From contig JAEZGH010000165.1 in the NCBI GenBank assembly GCA_023417065.1, forward strand, positions 1 to 40,525: a DNA stretch of 40,525 nucleotides, read 5' to 3'. The position numbers and the translations under genes were made by a program. The notes beneath the pieces were generated by a model that was not told the DNA's origin, searched no databases, and was given only the letters and a program-made list of their open reading frames with translations. This document shows positions 25,865 through 35,118 of this stretch, one piece after another. Origin of the DNA: Bacteroidota bacterium (GTDB taxonomy: Bacteria > Bacteroidota > Bacteroidia > Cytophagales > Cyclobacteriaceae). How positions within the stretch are numbered: position 1 is the stretch's first letter; every line of letters starts with the position of its first letter.

Positions 25865-26620
25865 TCAACGTTTGGATTGAGGTTTCACAACATGCTCTGC
25901 AAGGCCGAGCTTCAACGCCAACATCTCCTTAAGAACAAGCTGTGCAATCAAACGTGCTCCCAGCTCGGTGAAATGTGTGTTGTCAACCTTTCCATCGGGA
26001 TAATTGGGATGTTCACCTGGTTCCAGATGCAGAAACAAAAGTTTTGAATTATCCTCGCCCATACGTTGATAGAGTTCCATGCTGGCTTTGTCCAGATCAA
26101 TCAACGGAACTCCTTCCGATTTTGCTACTTCACGAACGAGAGCTGAATACTCAGCATGGCTCTCCTGAATTTTTCCATCCTGAAAACGCCGACGTGCCAC
26201 TGGCGTCAAGAGGACCGGGTTTGCTTGCCTCGCCCGCGTTTCTTTAACAAAGCGCAGAAGGTTCTGCCTGTACTGTTTCGGTCTAGTGTAACGTTCCTGC
26301 TTTTCTTTCGATTCATCATTATGACCAAACTGGATGAACACCCAATCTCCAGGCTGTAGCTTCTCAGCGATAGGTGTCCATCGGTTTTCGCCGATAAAGG
26401 TCGTTGTACTTCTGCCGTTCTTCGCGTGGTTCTCAACCACTACAGTAGAATCAAAAAAATACTGGAACGGCATTCCCCAACCCGTTTCCGGATAAGCACT
26501 GACAATTTTCTCCGACATAGTCGAGTCGCCAATGAGATAGACTCTCGTCAATTTCTGCACGGGCGCAAATGCAGTAAGGGTAACGGCCATCAGTAGGACA
26601 AATATCTGACTGGTTTTCAT
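25865..26620 (-). CDS. Rhamnogalacturonan acetylesterase (CE12, SGNH hydrolase)
   Basis: A protein of 251 residues from the ATG at 26620; a GTG at 26629, overlapping the previous stop as GTGA, is an alternative start. SGNH blocks are seen: catalytic Ser33 in YLIGDSTMSEK (block I), the Gly of NGRST (block II), Asn101 in IQFGHND (block III) and the Asp/His pair in VDNTHFTELG (block V). It removes acetyl groups from rhamnogalacturonan I, allowing lyases and GH105 to act. A signal peptide (VLLMAVTLTAFAPVQK) indicates export. It sits between the two pectate lyase genes. Confidence 0.93.
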   Translation of the reverse strand: MKTSQIFVLLMAVTLTAFAPVQKLTRVYLIGDSTMSEKIVSAYPETGWGMPFQYFFDSTVVVENHAKNGRSTTTFIGENRWTPIAEKLQPGDWVFIQFGHNDESKEKQERYTRPKQYRQNLLRFVKETRARQANPVLLTPVARRRFQDGKIQESHAEYSALVREVAKSEGVPLIDLDKASMELYQRMGEDNSKLLFLHLEPGEHPNYPDGKVDNTHFTELGARLIAQLVLKEMLALKLGLAEHVVKPQSKR

Positions 26621-26625
26621 TTTGG

Positions 26626-28083
26626 TCACCGTTGTTGTTCAGCAATATCTTTCACGATACTATTTATATAGACCTCGATGTTGTCGTATGCTGAAGAAAG
26701 GTGCCGTCCGTTCGCGTCAGGCTTTCCTGGTTCGAGGTTCATTTCAATTTCCCACGCATCGGGCATGCCATCGCCGTCGGAATCAACAGGAGCCTCCGCA
26801 TTTTCCAGCAGAGGCCATCCACCAACATCTTCCTGGCTGTCTATTAAACCGGGATAACCAGAAACAGATCCGGAATACGTAGCCGTACCGTTGCGAACCT
26901 CGTCAACTACCCGTACATCCACATCATCTCTTGACAATGAAGACCCTGCATAAGCCAGCACCTTCTCAAACGCCTGCCCTGCCGTGTGCTCGGTTCCCAT
27001 GTCGTAGTCGATAGCCGTGGTAAGTTGTACCATGCCTTTCGTCGTGCCACCATCGTAAATAATTCCTCCATTCCAGTTGTCGCTGGTAACTGCGGCGTTT
27101 CCGAAAGCGTAATTTCCTTCAATATAAAACTGTCCGAAGCCCGGTGCATAGGCTGCATCAGCTTCTTTGCTAACGCGCATAATGCGCCCGGTTTTCGACT
27201 CTGACGTGGCGGGGCCTGATTTGTAGTAGTTGTTTACAATATTGTATTTACCATTTTCACCGCCGTATGCGCTTTCATCCCGCCAATTGTATATCACATT
27301 ATTTCGATAATCAACATGCTCATTGAGAAAAGGGCCATTACTTGTTCCGGTACGCCAACCGTTGAAGCGCGGGTTACGGCTCTTGTGATGCGCAATGAGG
27401 TTGTGATGAAAACTCGCGCGGTCTCCACCCCATATACCACCATACCCATGGGAACCTTTTTCGTGCAATGAGTTGTTAAGGCTTTCCGAAATGATGCACC
27501 ATTGCAAGGTGAAATCCTGGTTTGCGTAGAACGAGGCAGCCTCATCAGTACACCAGCTCATTGAACAATGATCGATGATAATGTTTTTCTGATATCGACC
27601 CCATATCGCATCACCTTCAACCTGCTTTTCGTTTCCCAATCTGAAGCGAATGAACCGAATAATGACATTATCCGCGCCGACGAATACAGGATAGTTTTTG
27701 ATAGTTATTCCATCGCCGGGAGCCGTCTGCCCCGCTATTGTCACATCAGGCTGAGTGATATTGAGATTGCTCAGCAATTCAATGGTCCCTGAAACATCGA
27801 AAACAATAATACGTGCACCTGAGGTATTAACTGCTGCGCGGAGGCTGCCTGGGCCGGTATCATTCAGATTAGTAACCTTAATAACCTTCCCACCGCGTCC
27901 GCCTGTAGTTTTGTTTCCAAATCCTTCGGCACCAGGAAAAGCAAAGGCTTCCTCCTGGACGGGATTAAGGCGTACCGGAGTTTCCTCCTCCTCATCCATG
28001 ATGTCGGGCGAAACCTCGTCATCTCCGCATGAAAACACGAGGAGAACACAGATCGCAGGAAAGATATAACGCAATAACTTCAT
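26626..28083 (-). CDS. Pectate lyase family 1 (PL1), first copy
   Basis: A protein of 485 residues from the ATG at 28083, which gives a textbook lipoprotein signal (MKLLRYIFPAICVLLVFSC, Cys19). The frame is open upstream to 28134, but those codons are the translated terminator hairpin and are rejected. PL1 features are AFPGAEGFGNKTTGGRGGKVIKVTNLNDTGPGSLRAAV, NIIIDHCSMSWCTDEAASF and SRNPRFNGW. The C-terminus has a calcium-binding DSDGDGMPDAWE module. An acidic linker (DIMDEEEETPVR) follows the lipid Cys, as in surface-exposed Bacteroidota lipoproteins. It is the first degradative gene after the internal terminator. Confidence 0.94.
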   Translation of the reverse strand: MKLLRYIFPAICVLLVFSCGDDEVSPDIMDEEEETPVRLNPVQEEAFAFPGAEGFGNKTTGGRGGKVIKVTNLNDTGPGSLRAAVNTSGARIIVFDVSGTIELLSNLNITQPDVTIAGQTAPGDGITIKNYPVFVGADNVIIRFIRFRLGNEKQVEGDAIWGRYQKNIIIDHCSMSWCTDEAASFYANQDFTLQWCIISESLNNSLHEKGSHGYGGIWGGDRASFHHNLIAHHKSRNPRFNGWRTGTSNGPFLNEHVDYRNNVIYNWRDESAYGGENGKYNIVNNYYKSGPATSESKTGRIMRVSKEADAAYAPGFGQFYIEGNYAFGNAAVTSDNWNGGIIYDGGTTKGMVQLTTAIDYDMGTEHTAGQAFEKVLAYAGSSLSRDDVDVRVVDEVRNGTATYSGSVSGYPGLIDSQEDVGGWPLLENAEAPVDSDGDGMPDAWEIEMNLEPGKPDANGRHLSSAYDNIEVYINSIVKDIAEQQR

Positions 28084-28096
28084 ACTCATCAGCAAT

Positions 28097-28139
28097 AAAA
28101 AAAAACCGAAAGGTGTGGTCTTTCCAAACCACACCTTTC
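28097..28139 (-). terminator. Intrinsic terminator inside the pectin operon
   Basis: The arms at 28128-28139 and 28108-28119 form a perfect 12-bp stem (GAAAGGTGTGGT paired with ACCACACCTTTC) with an 8-nt loop. Read on the minus strand the stem is followed by CGG and nine T (28105-28097). It lies 16 bp after the DUF4957/DUF5123 stop and 14 bp before the PL1 ATG. It should stop most transcripts after susC-susD-DUF4957 and allow partial read-through, or regulated antitermination, into the enzyme genes. Confidence 0.9.
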
Positions 28140-28154
28140 TTCATGATTCATTTT

Positions 28155-29702
28155 TTACGGCAGCCAGCGAGGATCGCCAATTCCTCCATCGAGGATCGTC
28201 TGATTGGTCACGGTGAAATCGCGACCAGCAGGGTTGACAAAACCTGGATCAAGCGTAGTGAAGTTTCCTGATTCATCGATCTTCACGTTGGCGACGTAGC
28301 CTGCTGTATGGAAGCCCGGCGCATTGAAGTAATTGTTTTTCGAACATACAGGCTGAGACGTTGACGCCTGATTGGTGTAGGTACCCTCTGTCGCAACGAT
28401 AATCGTATTGCGAACAGTTAAACTGTTATCAGCGAATCGCACGTACAGAATTCTTCTGTTATTAACATTCGCAACGCCGTATAAGGTACAATTTTCAATC
28501 TTCACCGTTGAAACCCGCCCAGGGAAGGTTCCAGCACTGTTGTCTAGCCGAACGAAATCACGCGCAGGCGCACAGTTGCTGAACGTGCTGTTGGTAATGT
28601 TGAGATTGGCCACATATCCTACTCGGAAGTCAATAAAATCACCGCCATCCGATACGATATCATAAACAAAAGAATTGTTTATGCTCAACGTTTGAATCGT
28701 TGACGCCATTCCTGTACCACCAAAGAGTGCTCTGGTGTAATCGTGGATCAGACAATTTTCAACAACCAATGCACCATATTCCGTTCCTGACGTCGTGAAG
28801 TTGAAGGCGTTGAGAATACTTCCGTCCCCAACCATTTCAAGGTCCTGAACGCGCACGTCCTGTACACCATCCGTAAGTTCGAAACTTACGTGAACCTTAG
28901 GTTTGTCGTATGGATAAAGTCCCCGGATGGATATATTCTTGTCAATTACGATAGTACCACTGAATGCCGTATAATCGCCGGGATACAATACGAGTACATC
29001 GCCAGCTGCAGCATTGGCGATAACCACACTCAGATCATCTTCAGGATACACACGGAGGGCATCGCCAACGTCGATGAGCGTTGTGAACGATTTTGTACCG
29101 CGGGTTTTAGCATCATTCTTCAGCAGTACAGTGTATACTGTTTCACCGGTAAGGCCGGAGATAACCGCTATTCCTGATACCTTTTCCTCGTCTGATATTG
29201 GACGTTCTGTACCTCCCGGATTAATCACCAGGTGAGTCACTTCACTTCCTTCGGGCCAGCGAAGGGTTGCCTCGGTGGCCTGGATGTCGCCATCAACCGA
29301 TGTCAGGAAAATTTGTTCAGCTCCTGTAGTGACTGAAGTCGTTGTCCATTTAGAATCTGCGACGCCATTCTTAACGCCTTTCACACGAATGGAATACAGC
29401 GTTTCACCCTGAAGAACTTCCTGTAGCGGAAGGTCTGCAGCAGTAACCTGGACAGACCGGTAGATTGAACTGAATTGCTCGTCTTCGCTGAATTCTACTA
29501 CGTAGTAATCAACTTCCTTCCGCGCGCTCCAGTTTAGTTCAACGGTAGTCTGGTTTCTAACCCTCACCTCAAGACCGACAGGTGAGAATACTCTGCTTGT
29601 ATTAAGTTCCTGAACAACCGGATCAATCTGATCATCACACGCGGCGAATGCAAAGCACAACGCAGCAACGGCCAGAACACTTTTATATATTCGACTTTTC
29701 AT
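28155..29702 (-). CDS. DUF4957/DUF5123 lipoprotein with fibronectin III domains, probable surface pectin-binding protein
   Basis: A protein of 515 residues. The lipoprotein signal ends LCFAFAAC (Cys22). Two fibronectin III-like domains follow at about 38-125 (FSPVGLEVRVRNQTTVELNWSARKEVDYYVVEFSED) and 130-215. The C-terminal 300 residues form a parallel beta-helix of the DUF4957 then DUF5123 type (VLYPGDYTAFSGTIVIDKNISIRGLYPYDKPKV; NCLIHDYTRALFGG; NNYFNAPGFHTAGY). Proteins with this layout occur right after susCD in pectin loci. No lyase or hydrolase residues are apparent, so I infer glycan binding at the cell surface. It is 22 bp after susD and ahead of the internal terminator, so it is expressed with the import pair. 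Confidence 0.85.
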   Translation of the reverse strand: MKSRIYKSVLAVAALCFAFAACDDQIDPVVQELNTSRVFSPVGLEVRVRNQTTVELNWSARKEVDYYVVEFSEDEQFSSIYRSVQVTAADLPLQEVLQGETLYSIRVKGVKNGVADSKWTTTSVTTGAEQIFLTSVDGDIQATEATLRWPEGSEVTHLVINPGGTERPISDEEKVSGIAVISGLTGETVYTVLLKNDAKTRGTKSFTTLIDVGDALRVYPEDDLSVVIANAAAGDVLVLYPGDYTAFSGTIVIDKNISIRGLYPYDKPKVHVSFELTDGVQDVRVQDLEMVGDGSILNAFNFTTSGTEYGALVVENCLIHDYTRALFGGTGMASTIQTLSINNSFVYDIVSDGGDFIDFRVGYVANLNITNSTFSNCAPARDFVRLDNSAGTFPGRVSTVKIENCTLYGVANVNNRRILYVRFADNSLTVRNTIIVATEGTYTNQASTSQPVCSKNNYFNAPGFHTAGYVANVKIDESGNFTTLDPGFVNPAGRDFTVTNQTILDGGIGDPRWLP

Positions 29703-29724
29703 AGTTCTCGTTGTTAATGGTTAG

Positions 29725-31572
29725 TTAGTATCCGTTGTTATTCAGCATTCCGTTGCTTCCGTCAACAATTACCTGCCAGATGGGCCAGAATTGTTTTGTA
29801 TCAGGATCATTCAGATAAAGGCTGTTGATTTTCGCCTCATTCAGGTTTGTCCATCCTTTGGCAGTCCAGCTTGCGCCCGGGTCGGTATTTTCACTACGGT
29901 TCAGCCCCCAGATCTCCAGCGTTTCGTAGTCGGCATAAGCGCCTTTCTCAGAGTCAGCCGGAGGCAGGTCATCGCTCTTGTACCGGAAATACAATGTGGT
30001 GGGAACATCTGAATATTCACCGGTTCGGTTTGCCAGGTCAGTCATCTTAACCTTGGCTTCCTGCATTTTTGCACTCAGCAGGTTCCAACGGATGAGCTGT
30101 TGCTTCCGCTCCATCTCACCACAGAACTCGAATTGATATTCATCAACAAGCGCTTCAAACAGGCTATTACCACTAAGCGGATCGACATATCCATCAACTT
30201 TTGTTGCGTGCTGTGCCGGCGGAAATGCCCGCTTGCGAATTTCTTTAAGATAACCTTTCGCGGCGCTTTCATCACCCAGTCGATACGCAGCTTCAGCTGC
30301 CATCAGGATCACTTCTGCATAACGCATGTATATTTTGTTAACACCGTCGTCGTTGGAAGACGTCACATGACGGCTCATCCATTCGTAACGATATTTTCCG
30401 AAGTACCAGGTATTCAGATCAACCAGCTCCTGACGCGATACGGGCAAGCCTGACTGAACATTGTTTCCATAGCGATAGGGAACACATGTTACATCGCGGC
30501 GGGTATCGGTCTCATCATAATCGTAGAACACGAAAGGCAAAGGGCCCGCCTGACCTCCACGGTTAGAACCGTTGGAGTGATGCTGGTCATTTGCGTTGTG
30601 ACGAACGGCGAAAGTAAACAGCACGCGACCGCGTCCTTCGGAAAAAGGAATTTCCCAGAGTGACTCGCCTCCGGCAGTTATTACGTCCTGGTTGTATTTT
30701 TTCCAGAGATCTTCAAACGAAGGCTCCAGACGCGCCGTGTTGCTTGCAATTACATCTTTGCACTCAGCCAGGGCAATCTCGTACAATTCCGTTTCTGAAA
30801 AGTCTGCTAACTGGCCTTTGCGGATCTCTCCGCCAGGATATTGTGAGTAACCTGCTGCCACCAGCGCAAATCGGGCGCGCAGGCCTTTTACAAACGCTTT
30901 ATTTACGCGCTCGACTGTAGCTGTTGAAGGCCTTTCATTCGGCCACGGCACAAGCTCAGCAGCTTCGCCGAGATCCTTTATCAGTTGGTTATAGATTTCA
31001 TCGCGGCTCGTTCTGGGCAGATACATCGTTTCAGATGTGATCGGCTCAAACCTTGCAGGAACGTCCCCCCAGGCTTTGAGGAGGTCTGCATAATAAACGG
31101 CGCGGTACGTAAGCGCTGCACCGAGCAGCTCACCAAGCTCACTCCCCGGAACCGGATTACCATATTCGCGGAGCCCACGAATACAGAGGTTGGCCCTTTC
31201 GATACCTTGATACATCATCACAAATGCATTGTCCGAAGCATTCGTGCTGCTGTTAACCGTATTCATGTTTGTATTGTCAGGCTGCGCGTTATATATGACG
31301 AGATCAGCATTTGCGCCAGCGGTTTGCGACGAGTTGAACCACTCAATGTCCGTATTCATACCATACCAGGGAAGGAACCTGCCGCGGTAGGAATTCGTCT
31401 CAGCCATAGGAACGAGGATTCCGTCTACCGCAGCCTTGGCCATACCGTAGTTGGAAAAGATAATGGCTTCGTCGAGCGATGACTTGCTGGGAGCTTCGAA
31501 ATAATCATCGCATGATGCCAGCGTGACGGCCATAATGGCCACGAAGTATTTTATTGCTCTATTGACTTTCAT
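29725..31572 (-). CDS. SusD/RagB family surface glycan-binding lipoprotein (pectin locus)
   Basis: A protein of 615 residues from the ATG at 31572; the frame extends two codons to a TTG at 31578. The lipoprotein signal ends AVTLASCDDYFEAP. The N-terminal SusD-like domain has the usual DEAIFSNYGMAKAAVDGIL and IERANLCIRGLREYG segments. TPR-like helices follow (LLGAALTYRAVYYADLLKAWGDVPARFEPITS), and the C-terminal SusD_RagB domain includes YMRYAEVILMAAEAAYRLGDESAAKGYLKEIRKRAFP. It forms the lid of the SusC transporter and binds pectic oligosaccharides outside the cell. The ATG follows the susC stop by 6 bp. Confidence 0.95.
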   Translation of the reverse strand: MKVNRAIKYFVAIMAVTLASCDDYFEAPSKSSLDEAIIFSNYGMAKAAVDGILVPMAETNSYRGRFLPWYGMNTDIEWFNSSQTAGANADLVIYNAQPDNTNMNTVNSSTNASDNAFVMMYQGIERANLCIRGLREYGNPVPGSELGELLGAALTYRAVYYADLLKAWGDVPARFEPITSETMYLPRTSRDEIYNQLIKDLGEAAELVPWPNERPSTATVERVNKAFVKGLRARFALVAAGYSQYPGGEIRKGQLADFSETELYEIALAECKDVIASNTARLEPSFEDLWKKYNQDVITAGGESLWEIPFSEGRGRVLFTFAVRHNANDQHHSNGSNRGGQAGPLPFVFYDYDETDTRRDVTCVPYRYGNNVQSGLPVSRQELVDLNTWYFGKYRYEWMSRHVTSSNDDGVNKIYMRYAEVILMAAEAAYRLGDESAAKGYLKEIRKRAFPPAQHATKVDGYVDPLSGNSLFEALVDEYQFEFCGEMERKQQLIRWNLLSAKMQEAKVKMTDLANRTGEYSDVPTTLYFRYKSDDLPPADSEKGAYADYETLEIWGLNRSENTDPGASWTAKGWTNLNEAKINSLYLNDPDTKQFWPIWQVIVDGSNGMLNNNGY

Positions 31573-31578
31573 AACCAA

Positions 31579-34500
31579 TTAAAAGTTAAAGTTCACACCA
31601 AACACAATCTGTCTGCTTCTCGGATAAGCGGAGTAATCAACACCCGGTGTGTATGGAGTTCTCCTTCTTGTGGATACTTCAGGGTCAAAGCCGGTGTAGT
31701 CCGTAAGAACAAAAACATTATAACCCGTCGCGTAGAATCTAAGATTCTTGATTTTCGCACGTTTGGTAAGCCCATCGGGGATGCTGTACCCAAGGGTAAG
31801 CGTATTGAGGCGAAGGAACGTTGCATCTTCGACAGCCCAGTCGCTTAGAATAAAGCGATTCATGTATGGCGACCACATTGTGGTGTTGGCATTCATCGCT
31901 GCCAGCGTAGCGGGATCTGTAACAAGTTGTCCGGTGGATTCATCCAGGTTAGTCCAGCGCTGACCATCCCCCATCATGTTGTACAAATTCCTGTACTGCG
32001 TACTCGGCGTCGCCGTGGTGAATTCTATTTTGTTCGCGTTGTATACGTGATTGCCATAACTCCAGTTGAAGTTGGCAGTAAGGTCAAATCCGTATGCATA
32101 TGCATTCAACGTGAAACCACCTATATGCTTGGGCAATGCGTTGCCAATGATCGTCATGTCGTTGCTGTCGATGATTCCGTCAGGCGAACCGTCAGGACCA
32201 CTGATGTCCTTCAGCTTCATCATACCAGGGGCGATAGTGTTGTTGCCAAAGCCTACCAGGCCACTGGCATCCGGAACACCGCCTTTCAATATCCAACGGC
32301 CATTAGCATCATCATACCCTTCGAAATCTGAAACCTCATAGCGCCCATCATTCAGATAGCCCACGATGTTTCCGATTGGATAGCCGGCGGAAACCTGGTA
32401 GTCGTACGGGATTTGAGTGGAAGCCCAGTTACTTGTACCTCGCACATAATCCATCACGCCAAGTGACACCACCTTATTGCGGTTGAAGCTGATGTTACCA
32501 CTTATGTTCAAACCATATTTTTCCTCATCGATGACGGCGTAGTTAAGGGCAACTTCAAGACCTTTATTTTCAGTTTGGCCCATGTTGCGATACTGGTTCG
32601 CGTAACCTGTACCGGGGGTAGGGAAAAGAATAAGCAAGTCCTTCGTATTGTTCTTGTAAACTTCGACAGTACCCGTCAGACGATTCTGGAACAGCCCGAA
32701 GTCGAGCCCGATGTTACGTGTGATCGTTGTTTCCCACTTCAGGTCAGGATTCGCCATTGTTGCCGACGGAGCCCAGAAGCTGATCACATTATTGATCCAG
32801 GTTGTACTGCGCGACTCGAAAAACTGGAATGTCTGCCCTGTAGGGATGTTGTTATTACCAGCCTGACCGATGCTACCTCTAAGTTTCAACTCGTTCAGCC
32901 AACCAACGCTCTGCACGAAGTCTTCTTCCGATATTTTCCATCCTGCGGAAACAGAGGGGAAATAACCCCACACATTATCGCCACGGAATCTGCTTGATCC
33001 ATCTGCCCGGTAAACACCTTCGAGAAAGTACCGTTGTTTGTAGTTATAATTGAGACGGCCAAAGAAGGAAAGCAGCTTGTCGTCAGGTGCATAGAAATAC
33101 TCCGGAGGGAGTTGTTTAGCGTCTTCATGTGAATTCACCATCGTGGTGAGTTTGAATGCCTGATCAGAACTGAAGAAGTCAGGCAATCCGTGTACTTCAG
33201 AAGTGATTGAGCGCGAATCACGCGTCAGCAGTTCTTGTCCCAATAGCACATTTACACTATGATCACTGTTATTGATGAGTTTTTTGAAATCGTAGCTCAG
33301 CGTATTTGTACTTCTGTAACGAACTTCCTTTCTGTCGGTAAGAACAACTGCAGGCAAATTCTGATTCGGACCCGTAGGTCTGTTTCTCACGAAGTAAGTC
33401 GTCAGCCCGTAGAAACGGTAATCGCTGTTATCGTAAGAATCGATACCACCTTCTATTTTCAGCTGAAGATTGTCAATAATTTTCCAGCCGAAGCTTCCGC
33501 CAATGTTAAAGTTTCTTCGTTGCTGTGTGCGATCATTATCCCGTGTAGACCTGATAGGGTTTACAAGATCCCCAGCAGTTTGTTCATCCGTGTTGGCGAG
33601 ATTCGTTGTAGAAATACCAGGAATGGGGAGCGGGGCATAGCCAATGCTATGTTTCAGACGCGAGTCGGCGGATGATATTTCATTTTGTTCGTTAGCACCT
33701 CCACCTGAGATCTCCGTGTTTGAATAACGTAACGAAACACCCAGATCAATCTTATTTGTTGGCTTGTTATTAAGTTTCAGGGTGATATTATCACGAACGA
33801 AGTCGGAGTTAATCATGATTGCCTTTTCCTGGAAGCGTGCATAGTTCACAGAGTAGGTGAATTTGTCAATGCCACCGCGAACACTCAGATCATGGCTAAA
33901 CACTTTGCCAGTGCGACCATATATCTGCTTCTGCCAGTCGTTGGCAGGTAAGCCTGAATACAGATCACGGTCCTGATAAAGGCCGAAGTAATCTTCATAG
34001 GAAGAAGGTTCATCTTCAAGGAGGGCGTATTCATACTGCCATTTCACGTAGTCTTCCGGAGACAGAACATCCATGCTCTTGGCAATCCGCTTGAATCCGG
34101 TGAATGCGTTGTAGCTTACGTTTACCCTCCCGTCGGCAGTCCCGCCTTTGGTTGTGATCAATACAACACCATTAGCACCCCGCGCTCCGTAGATTGCAGT
34201 AGAAGAGGCATCTTTAAGAACGGAAATTGTTTCAATATCGGTGGGCGAAATATCATTGATGCTGTTCACCGGGAAACCGTCAACAATGTATAGCGGCGAG
34301 TTGTCCTGTGATATTGATGTCCCCCCTCTTACACGAATGCGGATTTCAGCGTCGGGAGAACCTTCAGCAGCCGTGACCTGAACCCCTGCCATGCGTCCGG
34401 TCAGTGTTTCAGAAACGGTAGCCACAGGCATTTTCTTAAGATCTTCACCAGTTACCTGAACAATTGATCCGGTGATGTCGGACTTCTTTTGTGTTCCATA

Positions 34501-34848
34501 ACCGACGACGATCACCTCGGAGAGCTGAGTGACATCGTCTTCCATAGTAACGCTGATATTGGTTTGATTGCCCACCAATACTTCGAGGGGCTTCATTCCG
34601 ATGAAGGAAAAAACAAGGGTTGCACCTTCGTTGACGGAAAGGCTGTAACTTCCGTTTGCGTCAGTCACTGCACCGTTTTGTGTTCCTTTTTCAAGAACGG
34701 ATACACCAGGGAGTGGCGTGTCATCGACGGCCTTGACCGTTCCTGTAACCGTTCGTTTCTGTGCATGAGCAGGTGGGCTCAGCACGAGCATAAGCAACGA
34801 CGCGAAGATCATGGCTATGCTTCGTTTGGTGAGATAGAATTTGACCAT
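31579..34848 (-). CDS. SusC/RagA family TonB-linked transporter for pectic oligosaccharides
   Basis: A 1089-residue outer-membrane receptor. The order is: signal peptide, carboxypeptidase-like domain (VTGTVKAVDDTPLPGVSVLEKGTQNGAVTDANGSY), TonB-box region LSEVIVVGYGTQKKSDITGSI, plug with IRVRGGTSISQDNSPLYIVDGFPVNSINDISPTDIETISVLKDASSTAIYGARGANGVVLITTK, and a barrel ending RQIVFGVNFNF. It imports oligomers released by the lyases and polygalacturonase. It is the first gene of the 15-kb minus-strand operon. Its leader of more than 120 bp contains the LacI-type operator. The substrate is inferred from the linked pectinolytic enzymes. Confidence 0.96.
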   Translation of the reverse strand: MVKFYLTKRSIAMIFASLLMLVLSPPAHAQKRTVTGTVKAVDDTPLPGVSVLEKGTQNGAVTDANGSYSLSVNEGATLVFSFIGMKPLEVLVGNQTNISVTMEDDVTQLSEVIVVGYGTQKKSDITGSIVQVTGEDLKKMPVATVSETLTGRMAGVQVTAAEGSPDAEIRIRVRGGTSISQDNSPLYIVDGFPVNSINDISPTDIETISVLKDASSTAIYGARGANGVVLITTKGGTADGRVNVSYNAFTGFKRIAKSMDVLSPEDYVKWQYEYALLEDEPSSYEDYFGLYQDRDLYSGLPANDWQKQIYGRTGKVFSHDLSVRGGIDKFTYSVNYARFQEKAIMINSDFVRDNITLKLNNKPTNKIDLGVSLRYSNTEISGGGANEQNEISSADSRLKHSIGYAPLPIPGISTTNLANTDEQTAGDLVNPIRSTRDNDRTQQRRNFNIGGSFGWKIIDNLQLKIEGGIDSYDNSDYRFYGLTTYFVRNRPTGPNQNLPAVVLTDRKEVRYRSTNTLSYDFKKLINNSDHSVNVLLGQELLTRDSRSITSEVHGLPDFFSSDQAFKLTTMVNSHEDAKQLPPEYFYAPDDKLLSFFGRLNYNYKQRYFLEGVYRADGSSRFRGDNVWGYFPSVSAGWKISEEDFVQSVGWLNELKLRGSIGQAGNNNIPTGQTFQFFESRSTTWINNVISFWAPSATMANPDLKWETTITRNIGLDFGLFQNRLTGTVEVYKNNTKDLLILFPTPGTGYANQYRNMGQTENKGLEVALNYAVIDEEKYGLNISGNISFNRNKVVSLGVMDYVRGTSNWASTQIPYDYQVSAGYPIGNIVGYLNDGRYEVSDFEGYDDANGRWILKGGVPDASGLVGFGNNTIAPGMMKLKDISGPDGSPDGIIDSNDMTIIGNALPKHIGGFTLNAYAYGFDLTANFNWSYGNHVYNANKIEFTTATPSTQYRNLYNMMGDGQRWTNLDESTGQLVTDPATLAAMNANTTMWSPYMNRFILSDWAVEDATFLRLNTLTLGYSIPDGLTKRAKIKNLRFYATGYNVFVLTDYTGFDPEVSTRRRTPYTPGVDYSAYPRSRQIVFGVNFNF

Positions 34849-34970
34849 AGGCTTAGTTTATTTATGGAGACTATCGCATGTCCCCCGATCTGAGTTGTTT
34901 CAACATTGAATCAAAGACTCAGCTTCTCACACCCTACATCATCAACTTCACCATCCTGAAAAGCATCGAC

Positions 34971-34994
34971 ACGTGCAATCGATTGCGCAATATA
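34971..34994. promoter_or_regulatory. LacI-type operator upstream of susC
   Basis: The core GCAATCGATTGC is at 34975-34986, with right flank GCAATATA. From 34973 to 34994 it is identical to the uxaA operator (17971-17992). It lies about 125 bp before the susC ATG. On the minus strand a -33-like TTG and a TATATTGC element overlapping the operator fit a repressible promoter. Confidence 0.85.
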
Positions 34995-35057
34995 GGCCAC
35001 AGCGATTCGTATTTCCAAGAGAAAAGACGAAAAACTTGGCCTATTTGGTAAATTCCT

Positions 35058-35097
35058 TCGATTGCGCTGAACCTATCATTTATGCAATCAATTGTAC
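35058..35097. promoter_or_regulatory. Additional operator-like sites upstream of susC
   Basis: A half-site TCGATTGCGC (35058-35067) and a degenerate full site with core GCAATCAATTGT (35084-35095, two differences from the consensus) lie about 80-110 bp upstream of the main susC operator. They may be auxiliary sites for looping. The degenerate match is weaker than the others and could be chance. Confidence 0.5.
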
Positions 35098-35118
35098 AAA
35101 ATCGAGCACCCACGCCCC

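Noticed and set aside
28084..28134. N-terminal extension of the first PL1 lyase
   Set aside because: The codons come from the terminator stem and T tract. The ATG at 28083 gives a proper lipoprotein signal peptide.
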